Assembly: GCF_001884065.1 (NCBI RefSeq)
Contig: NZ_MACH01000003.1
Location: forward strand, 1-64,000
DNA length: 64,000 bases
Direction of reading: 5' to 3'
Source: Bacillus proteolyticus
Lineage (GTDB): Bacteria; Bacillota; Bacilli; Bacillales; Bacillaceae_G
The position numbers and the translations under genes are program-made. A model generated the notes under the pieces. The model worked only from the letters and a program-made list of their open reading frames with translations, was not told the origin of the DNA and searched no databases. Positions 54,732 to 63,234 of this stretch are shown here, in pieces (positions within the stretch are counted from its first letter, which is position 1; each line of letters begins with the position of its first letter).

Positions 54732-56105
54732 ATGTTTAAAATAGCGGTAGCAGGAACAGGATATGTTGGTCTAGTAGCAGGTGTATGTTTTGCAGAAGTC
54801 GGACATCAAGTAACTTGCGTTGATATCGATGAAAAAAAAGTAGAATTAATGAAATCTGGAGTTTCACCAATTTATGAAGCTGATTTAGAGGAGCTAATGC
54901 AGAAAAATTATGCAGCTGGGAGAATTAATTATACAACAGATTACCAGTCAGCGTACAAAGATGCTGATGCAATTTTTATTGGGGTAGGGACTCCAGAACA
55001 AGCAGATGGTTCTGCAAACCTTTCATATATTGCAACTGTTGCAAAACAAATTGCTGAAAGTGTAGAAAAAGATTGTCTTGTTGTTGTAAAATCAACTGTT
55101 CCAATTGGGACAAATGATAAAGTTGAACAGTTTATTCAGGACTTTTTAGTTAATGATGTAAAAGTAGAAGTAGCATCCAACCCAGAGTTTTTAGCTCAAG
55201 GTTCGGCTGTTCACGATACGTTATATGCAGAGAGAATAATTATTGGTACAGAAAGTAAATGGGCTGAGGAAGTATTAATGAATATTTATAAGCCGTTTCA
55301 CTTACCCATCGTTTCAGTGAATAGAAGATCAGCTGAAATGATTAAGTATGCCTCTAATGATTTTCTTGCTCTTAAAATTTCTTACATGAATGATATTGCA
55401 AATCTTTGTGAGTTGGTCGGGGCAGATATTCAAGATGTTGCAAAAGGTATGAGCTTTGATGAGCGTATTGGAAGTAAGTTCTTAAATGCAGGTATTGGAT
55501 TTGGCGGATCATGCTTCCCTAAAGATACTAAAGCATTAGAGTATTTAGCGAGACAAAATGGTTACGAATTAAAAACGGTAAAAGCCGCTATCGATGTAAA
55601 TAATGATCAAAAGACTTTATTATACAAAAAGGCGAGCCAAAGGTTAATTACTTTTAACGGTCTTAAAGTAGCGGTGTTAGGGTTGACATTTAAACCAGGT
55701 ACAGATGACTTAAGAGAAGCTGCATCTCTTGAAAATATTCCTCTACTGTTAGAGCAAGGCGCAGATATTTATGCATTTGATCCAGTAGGTGCGAATAACT
55801 TTGCTAAAGTGTATCCAGAGGGGAAAAATAAGAACGGTAATATCACATACGCTACGGATATTGAACAAGCTTTAGAAGGTGCAAACGTCTGCTTTATTTT
55901 CACAGAATGGGAAGAAGTGAAGGCATTAACTCCAGAAATTTATAAAACATTAATGCGAACACCTCTAATTTATGATGGTAGAAACATTTATGATGTGCAA
56001 GCAATGCAGGAAGCAGGCATAGAATATCATTCTATTGGTAGAAAATCAACAAGTAGAGATCGCATGAAGGAGTTGAATAACAGTGATTTACAAGCCTCTA
56101 GATAA
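54732..56105 (+). CDS. ugd: UDP-glucose 6-dehydrogenase
   Basis: NAD-dependent enzyme of 457 residues making UDP-glucuronate, as TuaD does. It has the N-terminal Rossmann motif VAGTGYVGLVAG at 6-17 and the catalytic Cys261 in GFGGSCFPKD. KAVLEYLA-type helix and the C-terminal UDP-binding domain are intact (LTFKPGTDDLREA). AGAAGGAG precedes the ATG. Its substrate comes from galU, and its product feeds the next gene. The end overlaps the epimerase start by 23 bp. Confidence 0.97.
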   Translation: MFKIAVAGTGYVGLVAGVCFAEVGHQVTCVDIDEKKVELMKSGVSPIYEADLEELMQKNYAAGRINYTTDYQSAYKDADAIFIGVGTPEQADGSANLSYIATVAKQIAESVEKDCLVVVKSTVPIGTNDKVEQFIQDFLVNDVKVEVASNPEFLAQGSAVHDTLYAERIIIGTESKWAEEVLMNIYKPFHLPIVSVNRRSAEMIKYASNDFLALKISYMNDIANLCELVGADIQDVAKGMSFDERIGSKFLNAGIGFGGSCFPKDTKALEYLARQNGYELKTVKAAIDVNNDQKTLLYKKASQRLITFNGLKVAVLGLTFKPGTDDLREAASLENIPLLLEQGADIYAFDPVGANNFAKVYPEGKNKNGNITYATDIEQALEGANVCFIFTEWEEVKALTPEIYKTLMRTPLIYDGRNIYDVQAMQEAGIEYHSIGRKSTSRDRMKELNNSDLQASR

Positions 56106-57108
56106 AAATAAAATATACCTTATTACTGGAGCCGCTGGTTTTGTAGGATACTTCTTATCTAAAAAATTACTAGAGCAAGATTGCAAAGTAATAGGTGTTG
56201 ATAATATAAATGATTATTATGATGTGAATCTTAAATATGCTCGTTTGGAGCAACTTAAGCCATATGAGAAATTTACCTTCATTAAAGGGGATATTTCTGA
56301 TAAGGATATGATTACTAAGATCTTTGAAGAGTACAAGCCAAATATTGTAGTGAATTTAGCTGCACAAGCTGGTGTGAGATATTCAATTGAAAATCCAGAT
56401 GTATATATTCAAAGTAATATTATTGGTTTTTATAATGTTCTCGAAGCATGTAGACATTACCTAGTTGATCATCTTGTATATGCATCATCTAGTTCTGTGT
56501 ATGGAGCAAATAAAAAGGTTCCTTTTGAGGAAACAGATTTTGTAGATAACCCAGTATCACTTTACGCATCTACTAAGAAATCAAATGAACTAATGGCCCA
56601 TACGTATAGTCATTTGTATAAGATTCCTGCTACTGGGCTTCGCTTCTTTACGGTGTATGGTCCAATGGGACGTCCAGATATGGCTTACTTTGGTTTTACT
56701 GATAAGTATTTTGCTGGTGATTCAATCAAAATATTTAATAACGGTGATTTTGAAAATGACCTATATCGTGATTTTACTTATATAGATGATATCATTGAAG
56801 GAATCCAACGTCTTTTGAGTAATCCACCTAAAGGTGATGTTGAACATAAAGTATTCAATATTGGAAATAATAATCCTGAAAAACTAATGGTGTTTATCGA
56901 AACATTAGAGAAAGCACTAGGTAAAGCTTTAGGAAGAGAAGTTGCATTTGAAAAGGTATTTGAGCCTATCAAACCAGGAGATGTACCAGCTACTTACGCA
57001 TCAACTGATTTATTACAGAAGGCTGTAGATTTTAAACCTGAAACTTCTATAGAAAAAGGCTTACAGGAGTTCGCCAATTGGTATGTAGAGTATTATAAAG
57101 TGAAATAA
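56083..57108 (+). CDS. UDP-glucuronate 4-epimerase
   Basis: SDR enzyme of 341 residues converting UDP-glucuronate to UDP-galacturonate. TGAAGFVGYFLSKKLL is the NAD site, SSSSVYGANKKVPF and YASTKKSNE give the catalytic Ser, Tyr161 and Lys165. NDYYDVNLKYARL at about 43-55 is typical of UDP-glucuronate rather than UDP-glucose epimerases. GTG start with AAGGAG ten bases upstream. Galacturonate is therefore a likely polymer component. Confidence 0.92.
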   Translation: MIYKPLDKNKIYLITGAAGFVGYFLSKKLLEQDCKVIGVDNINDYYDVNLKYARLEQLKPYEKFTFIKGDISDKDMITKIFEEYKPNIVVNLAAQAGVRYSIENPDVYIQSNIIGFYNVLEACRHYLVDHLVYASSSSVYGANKKVPFEETDFVDNPVSLYASTKKSNELMAHTYSHLYKIPATGLRFFTVYGPMGRPDMAYFGFTDKYFAGDSIKIFNNGDFENDLYRDFTYIDDIIEGIQRLLSNPPKGDVEHKVFNIGNNNPEKLMVFIETLEKALGKALGREVAFEKVFEPIKPGDVPATYASTDLLQKAVDFKPETSIEKGLQEFANWYVEYYKVK

Positions 57109-57279
57109 TATTGATTATGCTTTTGGGAAAGAAAAATCCATCAACGGTTTAGGTTACTTAAGATAGAATATACTTTGATATACTGGCTATAGAATGTCAT
57201 TCTTAGTATAAGAGACTAAATGGATACTTTTATTATCTGGATATTTATTCAGAATGATGGAAAGAAGAGGTCTATAATA

Positions 57280-58185
57280 ATGAAAAAGAAAATCCTACTA
57301 TGGATATTAGGAATCATAGGAGTATTAATTATAGGTGGAGGAGTCTACGCTTATAATATATATTCTTCTGTTTCAAAAACATTAGATGAAGTTCATAAAC
57401 CTTTAAAGCGTGATCAAAATAATAAACAAGAAGAAAAAATCAATAAATCTGAACCTGTTTCAATCCTATTACTAGGTGCAGATGAACGCGGTGAAGATAA
57501 AGGACGTTCTGACTCTTTAATGGTTATTACTTTAAACCCGAAGAACAATTCTATGAAGACGTTAAGTATCCCTCGTGATACGTATACGGAAATTGTCGGT
57601 AAAGGAAAAAGTGATAAAATTAACCACGCTTATGCGTTTGGTGGAGTAGATATGTCTGTCGCAACGGTCGAAAAATTCTTAGGTGTGCCTATCAATTACT
57701 ACATAGAAGTTAATATGGAAGGATTTAAGGATATTGTTGATGCTGTGGGCGGTGTTGATGTAAATAATGATTTAGAATTCTCTCTTGAAGGAAAGCACTT
57801 CCAAAAAGGGAATATTCATTTAACAGGTGATCAAGCTTTAGCGTATACTCGTATGCGTAAAGAAGATCCACGTGGTGACTTCGGTCGTCAAATGCGTCAA
57901 CGCCAAGTGATGCAAGCAGTTATTAAAAAAGGTGCGAACTTATCTTCTTTAGCAAATTATGGAGATGTACTTACAGCAATCCAAAAGAACGTGAAAACAA
58001 ACTTAACACAGGATCAAATGTTTGATATGCAAAAGAATTATAAGAATTGCTTGCAAAATAGTGAAGATATTCAAATCCCAGGTGACGGACATAAAGCAGC
58101 TGACGGTATTTGGTATTACTATGTTCCAGACGCAGCGAAGCAAGATTTAACAAATAAATTAAAAGCAAATCTTGAGCTAAAATAA
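57280..58185 (+). CDS. LytR-CpsA-Psr (LCP) phosphotransferase
   Basis: A 301-residue membrane-anchored extracellular enzyme that transfers lipid-linked polymers to peptidoglycan. Anchor helix at about 5-26. LCP motifs LLLGADERGEDKGRSDSLMV, SIPRDTYTEI, NHAYAFGGVD and the C-terminal YTRMRKEDPRGDFGRQMRQR with the Arg residues that bind the pyrophosphate lipid. ATG 57280 follows AGAAGAGG; the earlier frame start at 57220 has no ribosome site. Its place in the operon suggests it links this polysaccharide to the wall. Confidence 0.93.
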   Translation: MKKKILLWILGIIGVLIIGGGVYAYNIYSSVSKTLDEVHKPLKRDQNNKQEEKINKSEPVSILLLGADERGEDKGRSDSLMVITLNPKNNSMKTLSIPRDTYTEIVGKGKSDKINHAYAFGGVDMSVATVEKFLGVPINYYIEVNMEGFKDIVDAVGGVDVNNDLEFSLEGKHFQKGNIHLTGDQALAYTRMRKEDPRGDFGRQMRQRQVMQAVIKKGANLSSLANYGDVLTAIQKNVKTNLTQDQMFDMQKNYKNCLQNSEDIQIPGDGHKAADGIWYYYVPDAAKQDLTNKLKANLELK

Positions 58186-58199
58186 GTAATAATACGGAT

Positions 58200-58236
58200 A
58201 AACCCAACTCTTTTGGAAAGAGTTGGGTTTATTTTT
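58200..58236 (+). terminator. Intrinsic terminator of the LCP gene
   Basis: AACCCAACTCTTT pairs with AAAGAGTTGGGTT around TGG, then TATTTTT. Confidence 0.9.
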
Positions 58237-58280
58237 ATATTAGTATTATATGATGTAAGACTATTAGACGAAGTGAATCG

Positions 58281-59084
58281 ATGAGCAAGAAAGCAATAAC
58301 GGTCCTTGTTATGTTAGTATTGTTTGTAGCTGCTATTGTAAATGATAAGATACACTGGAGTAAGAAAGTTGCGAATGCAACAGCACAAACAAATGAGGTA
58401 AAAACGACAAAGACTAAAGTAGAGAACAATAAGACGAACAAAGAAGAGAAACAAGATGCAAAGGTATCTTTTAATGAAGCATACGCAAAGAATTTACCAG
58501 ATGCAGTGAAAGAGAAGTTAAAGAAAGCTGCTGAAGATAAAAAGGCAGTGAATCTTGTTATTGTTGGTGATGAGGCTTCTTCACCTGCAAAAGACGCTTG
58601 GTTATCTAAGTTTGTATCTAACTTGGATGCAAGTTACGGTAAAGGTTTATGGAATGTGACGGTTAAGGAATATAAGAATGAAAGCACCGAGGAGCTAATT
58701 GCAAATAAACGTGCTCAAGATATTGGGAAAGCAAAACCAGATGTTATTTTATTTGAAGCACCGTTCATTACAGACAATAATAAAAGGGGTAATGGAAACT
58801 CTGTTGTTAATACGCAAAAGTTTGTTGGAGAACTTTCGAGCAGTGCGAAAGATGCTACGATTATGATTCAACCACCAAACCCAGTATATGGTGCGGAAAA
58901 TTATCCGAAAGCAGTTCAAGCATTAAAGCAAAATGGTTATGCATATGTTGACCATTGGGAAGCATGGCCAAATGCAACTACGAAAGAGATTTTACCGTAT
59001 TTACAAGAGGAATTCAGTTTCCCAAATGCTAAAGGATATGACGTTTGGGCGCAATATGTGACAAATTATTTTGTAGCTAAGTAA
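58281..59084 (+). CDS. SGNH/GDSL-like hydrolase, membrane-anchored
   Basis: A 267-residue protein with an N-terminal hydrophobic anchor (about 5-22), a charged low-complexity linker (KTTKTKVENNKTNKEEKQ) and a C-terminal domain. VNLVIVGDEASSPAKDAWLS holds the probable nucleophile block, PDVILFEAPFITDN the second block and VDHWEAWPN the Asp-x-x-His-like end, as in SGNH esterases. It may remove O-acetyl groups from the polymer outside the cell. The start ATG 58281 has only a weak GAAGTGAA site. Confidence 0.75.
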   Translation: MSKKAITVLVMLVLFVAAIVNDKIHWSKKVANATAQTNEVKTTKTKVENNKTNKEEKQDAKVSFNEAYAKNLPDAVKEKLKKAAEDKKAVNLVIVGDEASSPAKDAWLSKFVSNLDASYGKGLWNVTVKEYKNESTEELIANKRAQDIGKAKPDVILFEAPFITDNNKRGNGNSVVNTQKFVGELSSSAKDATIMIQPPNPVYGAENYPKAVQALKQNGYAYVDHWEAWPNATTKEILPYLQEEFSFPNAKGYDVWAQYVTNYFVAK

Positions 59085-59097
59085 TTTGTTTATGTAA

Positions 59098-59130
59098 AAG
59101 GTATGCGATTAATCGCATACCCTTTATATT
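59098..59130. terminator. Palindromic terminator before galE
   Basis: GGTATGCGATT and AATCGCATACC pair directly, flanked by AAAA and CTTTATATT, so it may work on both strands. Confidence 0.75.
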
Positions 59131-59158
59131 AGGGAGATAATATGTAGGAGGAAGAAAG

Positions 59159-60151
59159 ATGAATTCAATTTTAATCTGCGGTGGAGCTGGTTACATCGGT
59201 TCTCACGCTGTAAAAAAATTAATAGATGAAGGCCTATCTGTGGTAGTAGTAGATAACTTACAAACTGGTCATGAAGATGCAATTAAGGAAGGTGCAAAAT
59301 TTTATAATGGTGACCTTCGTGATAAAGCATTTTTAAGAGATGTTTTTAAACAAGAAAGTATCGAGGCGGTTATGCATTTTGCAGCAGATTCCTTAGTGGG
59401 AGTTAGTATGGAGAAGCCTCTTCAATATTATAATAACAATGTTTATGGTGCACTTTGCTTGCTAGAAGTAATGGATGAGTTTAAAGTAGATAAGTTTATT
59501 CTCTCTTCTACTGCGGCGACTTATGGTGAAGTAGATGTAGATCTTATTACTGAGAAAACGATGACGAATCCGACGAATACATACGGAGAGACGAAGCTAG
59601 CAATTGAGAAGATGCTTCATTGGTATAGCCAAGCTTCTAATTTGAGATATAAGATTTTTAGATATTTTAATGTGGCTGGTGCAACCCCAAGTGGTATTAT
59701 TGGGGAAGATCACCGTCCAGAGACACATTTAATTCCCCTTGTTTTACAAGTGGCATTAGGTCAACGTGAGAGGATTATGATGTTTGGTGATGATTATAAT
59801 ACACCAGATGGTACTTGTATTCGCGATTATATTCATGTGGAAGATTTAGTAGCAGCCCATTTCCTTGGTCTGAAAGATTTACAAAACGGCGGGGAAAGTG
59901 ATTTCTATAACTTAGGAAATGGTAATGGCTTTAGTGTAAAGGAAATTGTTGAAGCTGTTCGTGAAGTTACGAATCATGAAATCCCAGCAGAAGTAGCACC
60001 AAGAAGAACGGGAGATCCTGCACGTCTAGTTGCTTCTTCACAAAAGGCGAAAGAGAAATTAGGATGGAATCCACAGTATGTAGAGGTTAAAACAATTATT
60101 GAACACGCTTGGAATTGGCATCAGAAGAAACCTCATGGCTATGAGAAGTAA
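59159..60151 (+). CDS. galE: UDP-glucose 4-epimerase
   Basis: Interconverts UDP-glucose and UDP-galactose. It has 330 residues. NAD site ICGGAGYIGSHAVKKL at 6-21, catalytic Ser-Tyr-Lys in SSTAATYGE and TYGETKLAIE (Tyr142, Lys146). PEVAPRRTGDPA-type C-terminal motif is present as VAPRRTGDPARLV. RBS TAGGAGGAAG. Ends the sugar-nucleotide block of operon 2. Confidence 0.96.
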   Translation: MNSILICGGAGYIGSHAVKKLIDEGLSVVVVDNLQTGHEDAIKEGAKFYNGDLRDKAFLRDVFKQESIEAVMHFAADSLVGVSMEKPLQYYNNNVYGALCLLEVMDEFKVDKFILSSTAATYGEVDVDLITEKTMTNPTNTYGETKLAIEKMLHWYSQASNLRYKIFRYFNVAGATPSGIIGEDHRPETHLIPLVLQVALGQRERIMMFGDDYNTPDGTCIRDYIHVEDLVAAHFLGLKDLQNGGESDFYNLGNGNGFSVKEIVEAVREVTNHEIPAEVAPRRTGDPARLVASSQKAKEKLGWNPQYVEVKTIIEHAWNWHQKKPHGYEK

Positions 60152-60167
60152 GTAGAAATGGAAAAGC

Positions 60168-60213
60168 GAGGGTATCGTCGTTCAACATATGTTCGACAAT
60201 ACCCTCTCTTTTT
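60168..60213 (+). terminator. Intrinsic terminator of galE
   Basis: GAGGGTATCGTCG pairs with CGACAATACCCTC, one mismatch, across a loop, followed by TCTTTTT. It separates galE from the two-component system. Confidence 0.9.
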
Positions 60214-60243
60214 CTGTATGATTTTTGCTATACTAAACTGTAC

Positions 60244-60249
60244 TATAAT
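60244..60249 (+). promoter_or_regulatory. Candidate -10 box of the two-component operon
   Basis: A perfect TATAAT lies 28 bp before the regulator start, just after the galE terminator. The -35 region is poor. The predicted leader would be very short, with the ribosome site close to the start of the transcript. Confidence 0.45.
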
Positions 60250-60271
60250 ACGGGATGGAAGGAGGATGATG

Positions 60272-60943
60272 ATGAAAATACTTGTAGTTGATGATGAATC
60301 GAGTATCCGCAATTTAATTCGGATGCAGTTAGAGATGGAAGGATATGAAGTATTGACGGCAGCTGATGGGAGAGAAGCTTTAGAGAGATGGAATGAGCAG
60401 CCGGATGTACTCATTTTAGATGTGATGCTTCCTGATACGGATGGGTATGAGTTATTACGTTTATTCCGAGAGAAGGATCGTGATATCCCAGTGCTTATGC
60501 TGACAGCAAAGAGTCAGATGAATGATAAATTGCTTGGCTTGCAGCTTGGTGCGGACGATTATGTGACGAAGCCTTTTAATTATGCGGAGCTTATTCTTCG
60601 TGTGAAAAATATGAGTCGGCGTGTGAGGAAGGAGGAAGTGTCTTCTACTCATGAGGTGATCCGAGCAGGGGAATTGGTAATTTGTCCAAAGGAAAGAAAG
60701 GTACATGTGAGTGGGCAAGAAATTCAGTTAACGTATCGAGAGTTTAATTTATGTCAGTTGTTTGTTTCGAATCCTCAGCGTGTGTTCATGAGAGATGAGT
60801 TGCTTGAGAAAGTATGGGGATTTGAGTATATCGGAAATACGAGAGCGGTTGATATTATGGTGCAAAGACTTCGAAAGAAACTCGGGAATAGTGGGGAGCA
60901 TATTAAGACGATTTATGGTGTTGGATATAAGCTTGATTGCTAA
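60272..60943 (+). CDS. OmpR/PhoB-family response regulator
   Basis: A 223-residue regulator with a receiver domain (MKILVVDDESSIRNLIRMQL; phosphoacceptor Asp50 in VLILDVMLPD; YVTKPF at about 99-104) and a C-terminal winged helix (LTYREFNLCQLFVSN, then RAVDIMVQRLRKKLG). Three ATGs in a row follow GGAAGGAGG; 60272 has the best spacing. The frame extends upstream to 60158 through the terminator and is not real there. Co-transcribed with the kinase downstream. The target genes cannot be read from sequence. Confidence 0.93.
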   Translation: MKILVVDDESSIRNLIRMQLEMEGYEVLTAADGREALERWNEQPDVLILDVMLPDTDGYELLRLFREKDRDIPVLMLTAKSQMNDKLLGLQLGADDYVTKPFNYAELILRVKNMSRRVRKEEVSSTHEVIRAGELVICPKERKVHVSGQEIQLTYREFNLCQLFVSNPQRVFMRDELLEKVWGFEYIGNTRAVDIMVQRLRKKLGNSGEHIKTIYGVGYKLDC

Positions 60944-60954
60944 AAGGTGATGAT

Positions 60955-62385
60955 ATGTCTTTAAAACGAAATATGGTGTTTGGAATAGTTGGATTGTTGA
61001 TTCCAATTCTTGTTCTTTTGTATGCGGTTGTTTATATTGCACTGGAGAAGAATGTGTATCATAATGCGGCAGATTCCTTAGAAAAGTTAAGTGTGGAAGC
61101 GCAAATTTATACGATGAATTATTTAGAGAAGGAAGCAGAAGTAGAGACGCTAGGTCCTAATTCACTTTTAATCGCTTCTTATTTAGCGAAGCGAATGGAT
61201 GTCCGGGTACAGATGATTGGGAAGAATGGAGATGTTGTTGCAGATACACAAAAGGGAGCATTACTTCATCGAAATATCGACATTGAGAGTTCTTTGAAGG
61301 GAAAGAAGTCTTATGTTTTTGAGGAGGGAGACCCCGCTCCAATTCTTTTGTTTTCAAGTCCGGTTTATTATGGAAACGATGTCATTGGAAGCATTCGTTT
61401 CATAAATGAGCTAACGGATGAGAAGGAAGTTTTAACGAATGTGAGTTGGACGTTTTTAATGACATCTCTTTGCTTAGTGGCCGCCGGTATTTTCTTTGCG
61501 ATTCGTTTGGCGAAGTCTCTTCATAAACCAATTGATCAGTTAAGGCAAATGGCGCATCGGCTTGCGAATGGAGATTATGAAAGTAAGATTGAGTTAAATG
61601 AGTATGTGGAAATTGCGCAGCTTTCAGCGTCCTTTAATGCGATGGCTGACGGAATTGAACTACATATTAAACAGTTGAAGGAAGAGAAAGAGAAGCAGAA
61701 AGATTTCTTAGATCGAATTACGCATGAGTTGAAAACACCGTTAACAGCGATTATCGGTTATGTAGATTTAATTCCGAAGTTACAATCTAAGGAGGATGTG
61801 CAGGAGAGTCTCCGTTATGTGGCTGTAGAAAGTGAGCGTCTATTATCACTTGTAGAGGAATTACTTAAGTCTTCAAAGTACGGGAAGAGTACGTTTGAAG
61901 TGTCACCTACAGTCGTGAATATAAAGGAATTGGCGGAAGAAGCAGTTTCGATTGTGAAACTCAGGTTGCGGCAGTTTGAAATTGAAGTTATGAATGAGTT
62001 AATGGAAGTACACGTCGTTGCGGATTTTGATAAGACGAAGCAAATTTTCTTGAATGTGCTTGATAATGCGATTAAATATAGTGATGCTACGCGAGTTCGT
62101 ATGAATGTAATTATAAATGAGCAGGAAGCAAAGGTTTTTGTTCATGATGATGGTATTGGTATGGATGAAGGTGTGCTTGCAGAGTGGAATGAGTCTCCGG
62201 AAGGTAAGGTGCTTCCTTCTAGTTACGGGAATGGCTATGGTTTATACATTTGTCAGGAGATTATGAAGAAGCAAGGCGGGAGTATGCGAATTGAGAGTAG
62301 TGAAGAAATGGGAACTACAATATGTATGACATTTTTACTCCCAAGACGGATGGAAGACATAAAAAACTTGAAAGCGGTTAAATGA
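60955..62385 (+). CDS. Sensor histidine kinase
   Basis: Membrane kinase of 476 residues. Helix 1 at about 8-30, an external sensor domain at 31-163 of PAS/sCache-like length, helix 2 at 164-184, HAMP at about 187-240. HisKA has His257 in DRITHELKTPLTAIIGY. The ATPase domain has NVLDNAIKYS and GYGLYICQEIM. ATG 60955 with AAAAGGTGATG upstream. Partner of the preceding regulator. The ligand is unknown. Confidence 0.93.
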   Translation: MSLKRNMVFGIVGLLIPILVLLYAVVYIALEKNVYHNAADSLEKLSVEAQIYTMNYLEKEAEVETLGPNSLLIASYLAKRMDVRVQMIGKNGDVVADTQKGALLHRNIDIESSLKGKKSYVFEEGDPAPILLFSSPVYYGNDVIGSIRFINELTDEKEVLTNVSWTFLMTSLCLVAAGIFFAIRLAKSLHKPIDQLRQMAHRLANGDYESKIELNEYVEIAQLSASFNAMADGIELHIKQLKEEKEKQKDFLDRITHELKTPLTAIIGYVDLIPKLQSKEDVQESLRYVAVESERLLSLVEELLKSSKYGKSTFEVSPTVVNIKELAEEAVSIVKLRLRQFEIEVMNELMEVHVVADFDKTKQIFLNVLDNAIKYSDATRVRMNVIINEQEAKVFVHDDGIGMDEGVLAEWNESPEGKVLPSSYGNGYGLYICQEIMKKQGGSMRIESSEEMGTTICMTFLLPRRMEDIKNLKAVK

Positions 62386-62451
62386 TACATTTATGAAACA
62401 ATTATGCGGTATTTTCGAAACAACGTTTTTTTATCTTGGAGGTAGGCAGAA

Positions 62452-63234
62452 ATGAAAAGGCTATCATTTCAAATTCTTGTGTTTGTCTTTTGTATGATCG
62501 TTTCTCTTATTTTGTTTTATGTTATTGAGAAGCAAATATATAATCGAATCACGATTGTGGATGACAAACAAGCCGTTTTACAAAGAGTGAATGAATCCCT
62601 TCCTACTGAAGTGAAAGTAAGGCATGAGAAGTGGGGAGAAATTGTTGTAACGGATGAAGTTCGTTTGCATACGATTGTTTCATTCTTTGACCGAATTCGA
62701 GTAGAACCGAGAGAAGCGAGGAATCAAGAACAAGTATTTACTGGAGAAGTAACGTACTTGAATGGACATAAACGTACTTTTGCAGTAGGTGACTTGTTCC
62801 AGTATGAGGCTAATGTATACGGAAAGAATGGTACGGATCCGATGATCTCAGTATTGCAAACGTATTTGTTAAGTCTGTATTATACACCAGAGCGCATTAG
62901 TAATTTCTTTGCGGAGGCAAAGGAAGTTGTAGTGAGGCAAGGGGATGTAATACGTACTATAGATCTTACGCAAATATTTGATTCTATTCGATACGCAAAG
63001 CAAATTACAGATTACGGAGAAATTCAGAAATTATTACAATCACAGAATGAACCGACTGCTTATATTACTGCCTATAAAACAGGCAAGCGTGTAAAGAATG
63101 AGCGAGAGGATATTCTTACGATTTCTGTGTATCCATCGTACTTTGTTGTGCAATATCTCGGTGATAATAACGGGAATGTCATGTATATGAAAGGCTCTCT
63201 AGCAGAGTTATTCGTAAAGGAGAATGCGTCATGA
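62452..63234 (+). CDS. DUF3919-like membrane-anchored protein
   Basis: A 260-residue protein with one N-terminal membrane helix (about 6-24) and an external domain; it resembles what I recall as the DUF3919 family of Bacillus, of unknown function. No catalytic motif is visible. TTGGAGGTAGGC before the ATG. Its end overlaps the next start by 4 bases (ATGA), so it is translationally coupled to the solute-binding lipoprotein and probably works with the same sensing system. Confidence 0.65.
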   Translation: MKRLSFQILVFVFCMIVSLILFYVIEKQIYNRITIVDDKQAVLQRVNESLPTEVKVRHEKWGEIVVTDEVRLHTIVSFFDRIRVEPREARNQEQVFTGEVTYLNGHKRTFAVGDLFQYEANVYGKNGTDPMISVLQTYLLSLYYTPERISNFFAEAKEVVVRQGDVIRTIDLTQIFDSIRYAKQITDYGEIQKLLQSQNEPTAYITAYKTGKRVKNEREDILTISVYPSYFVVQYLGDNNGNVMYMKGSLAELFVKENAS

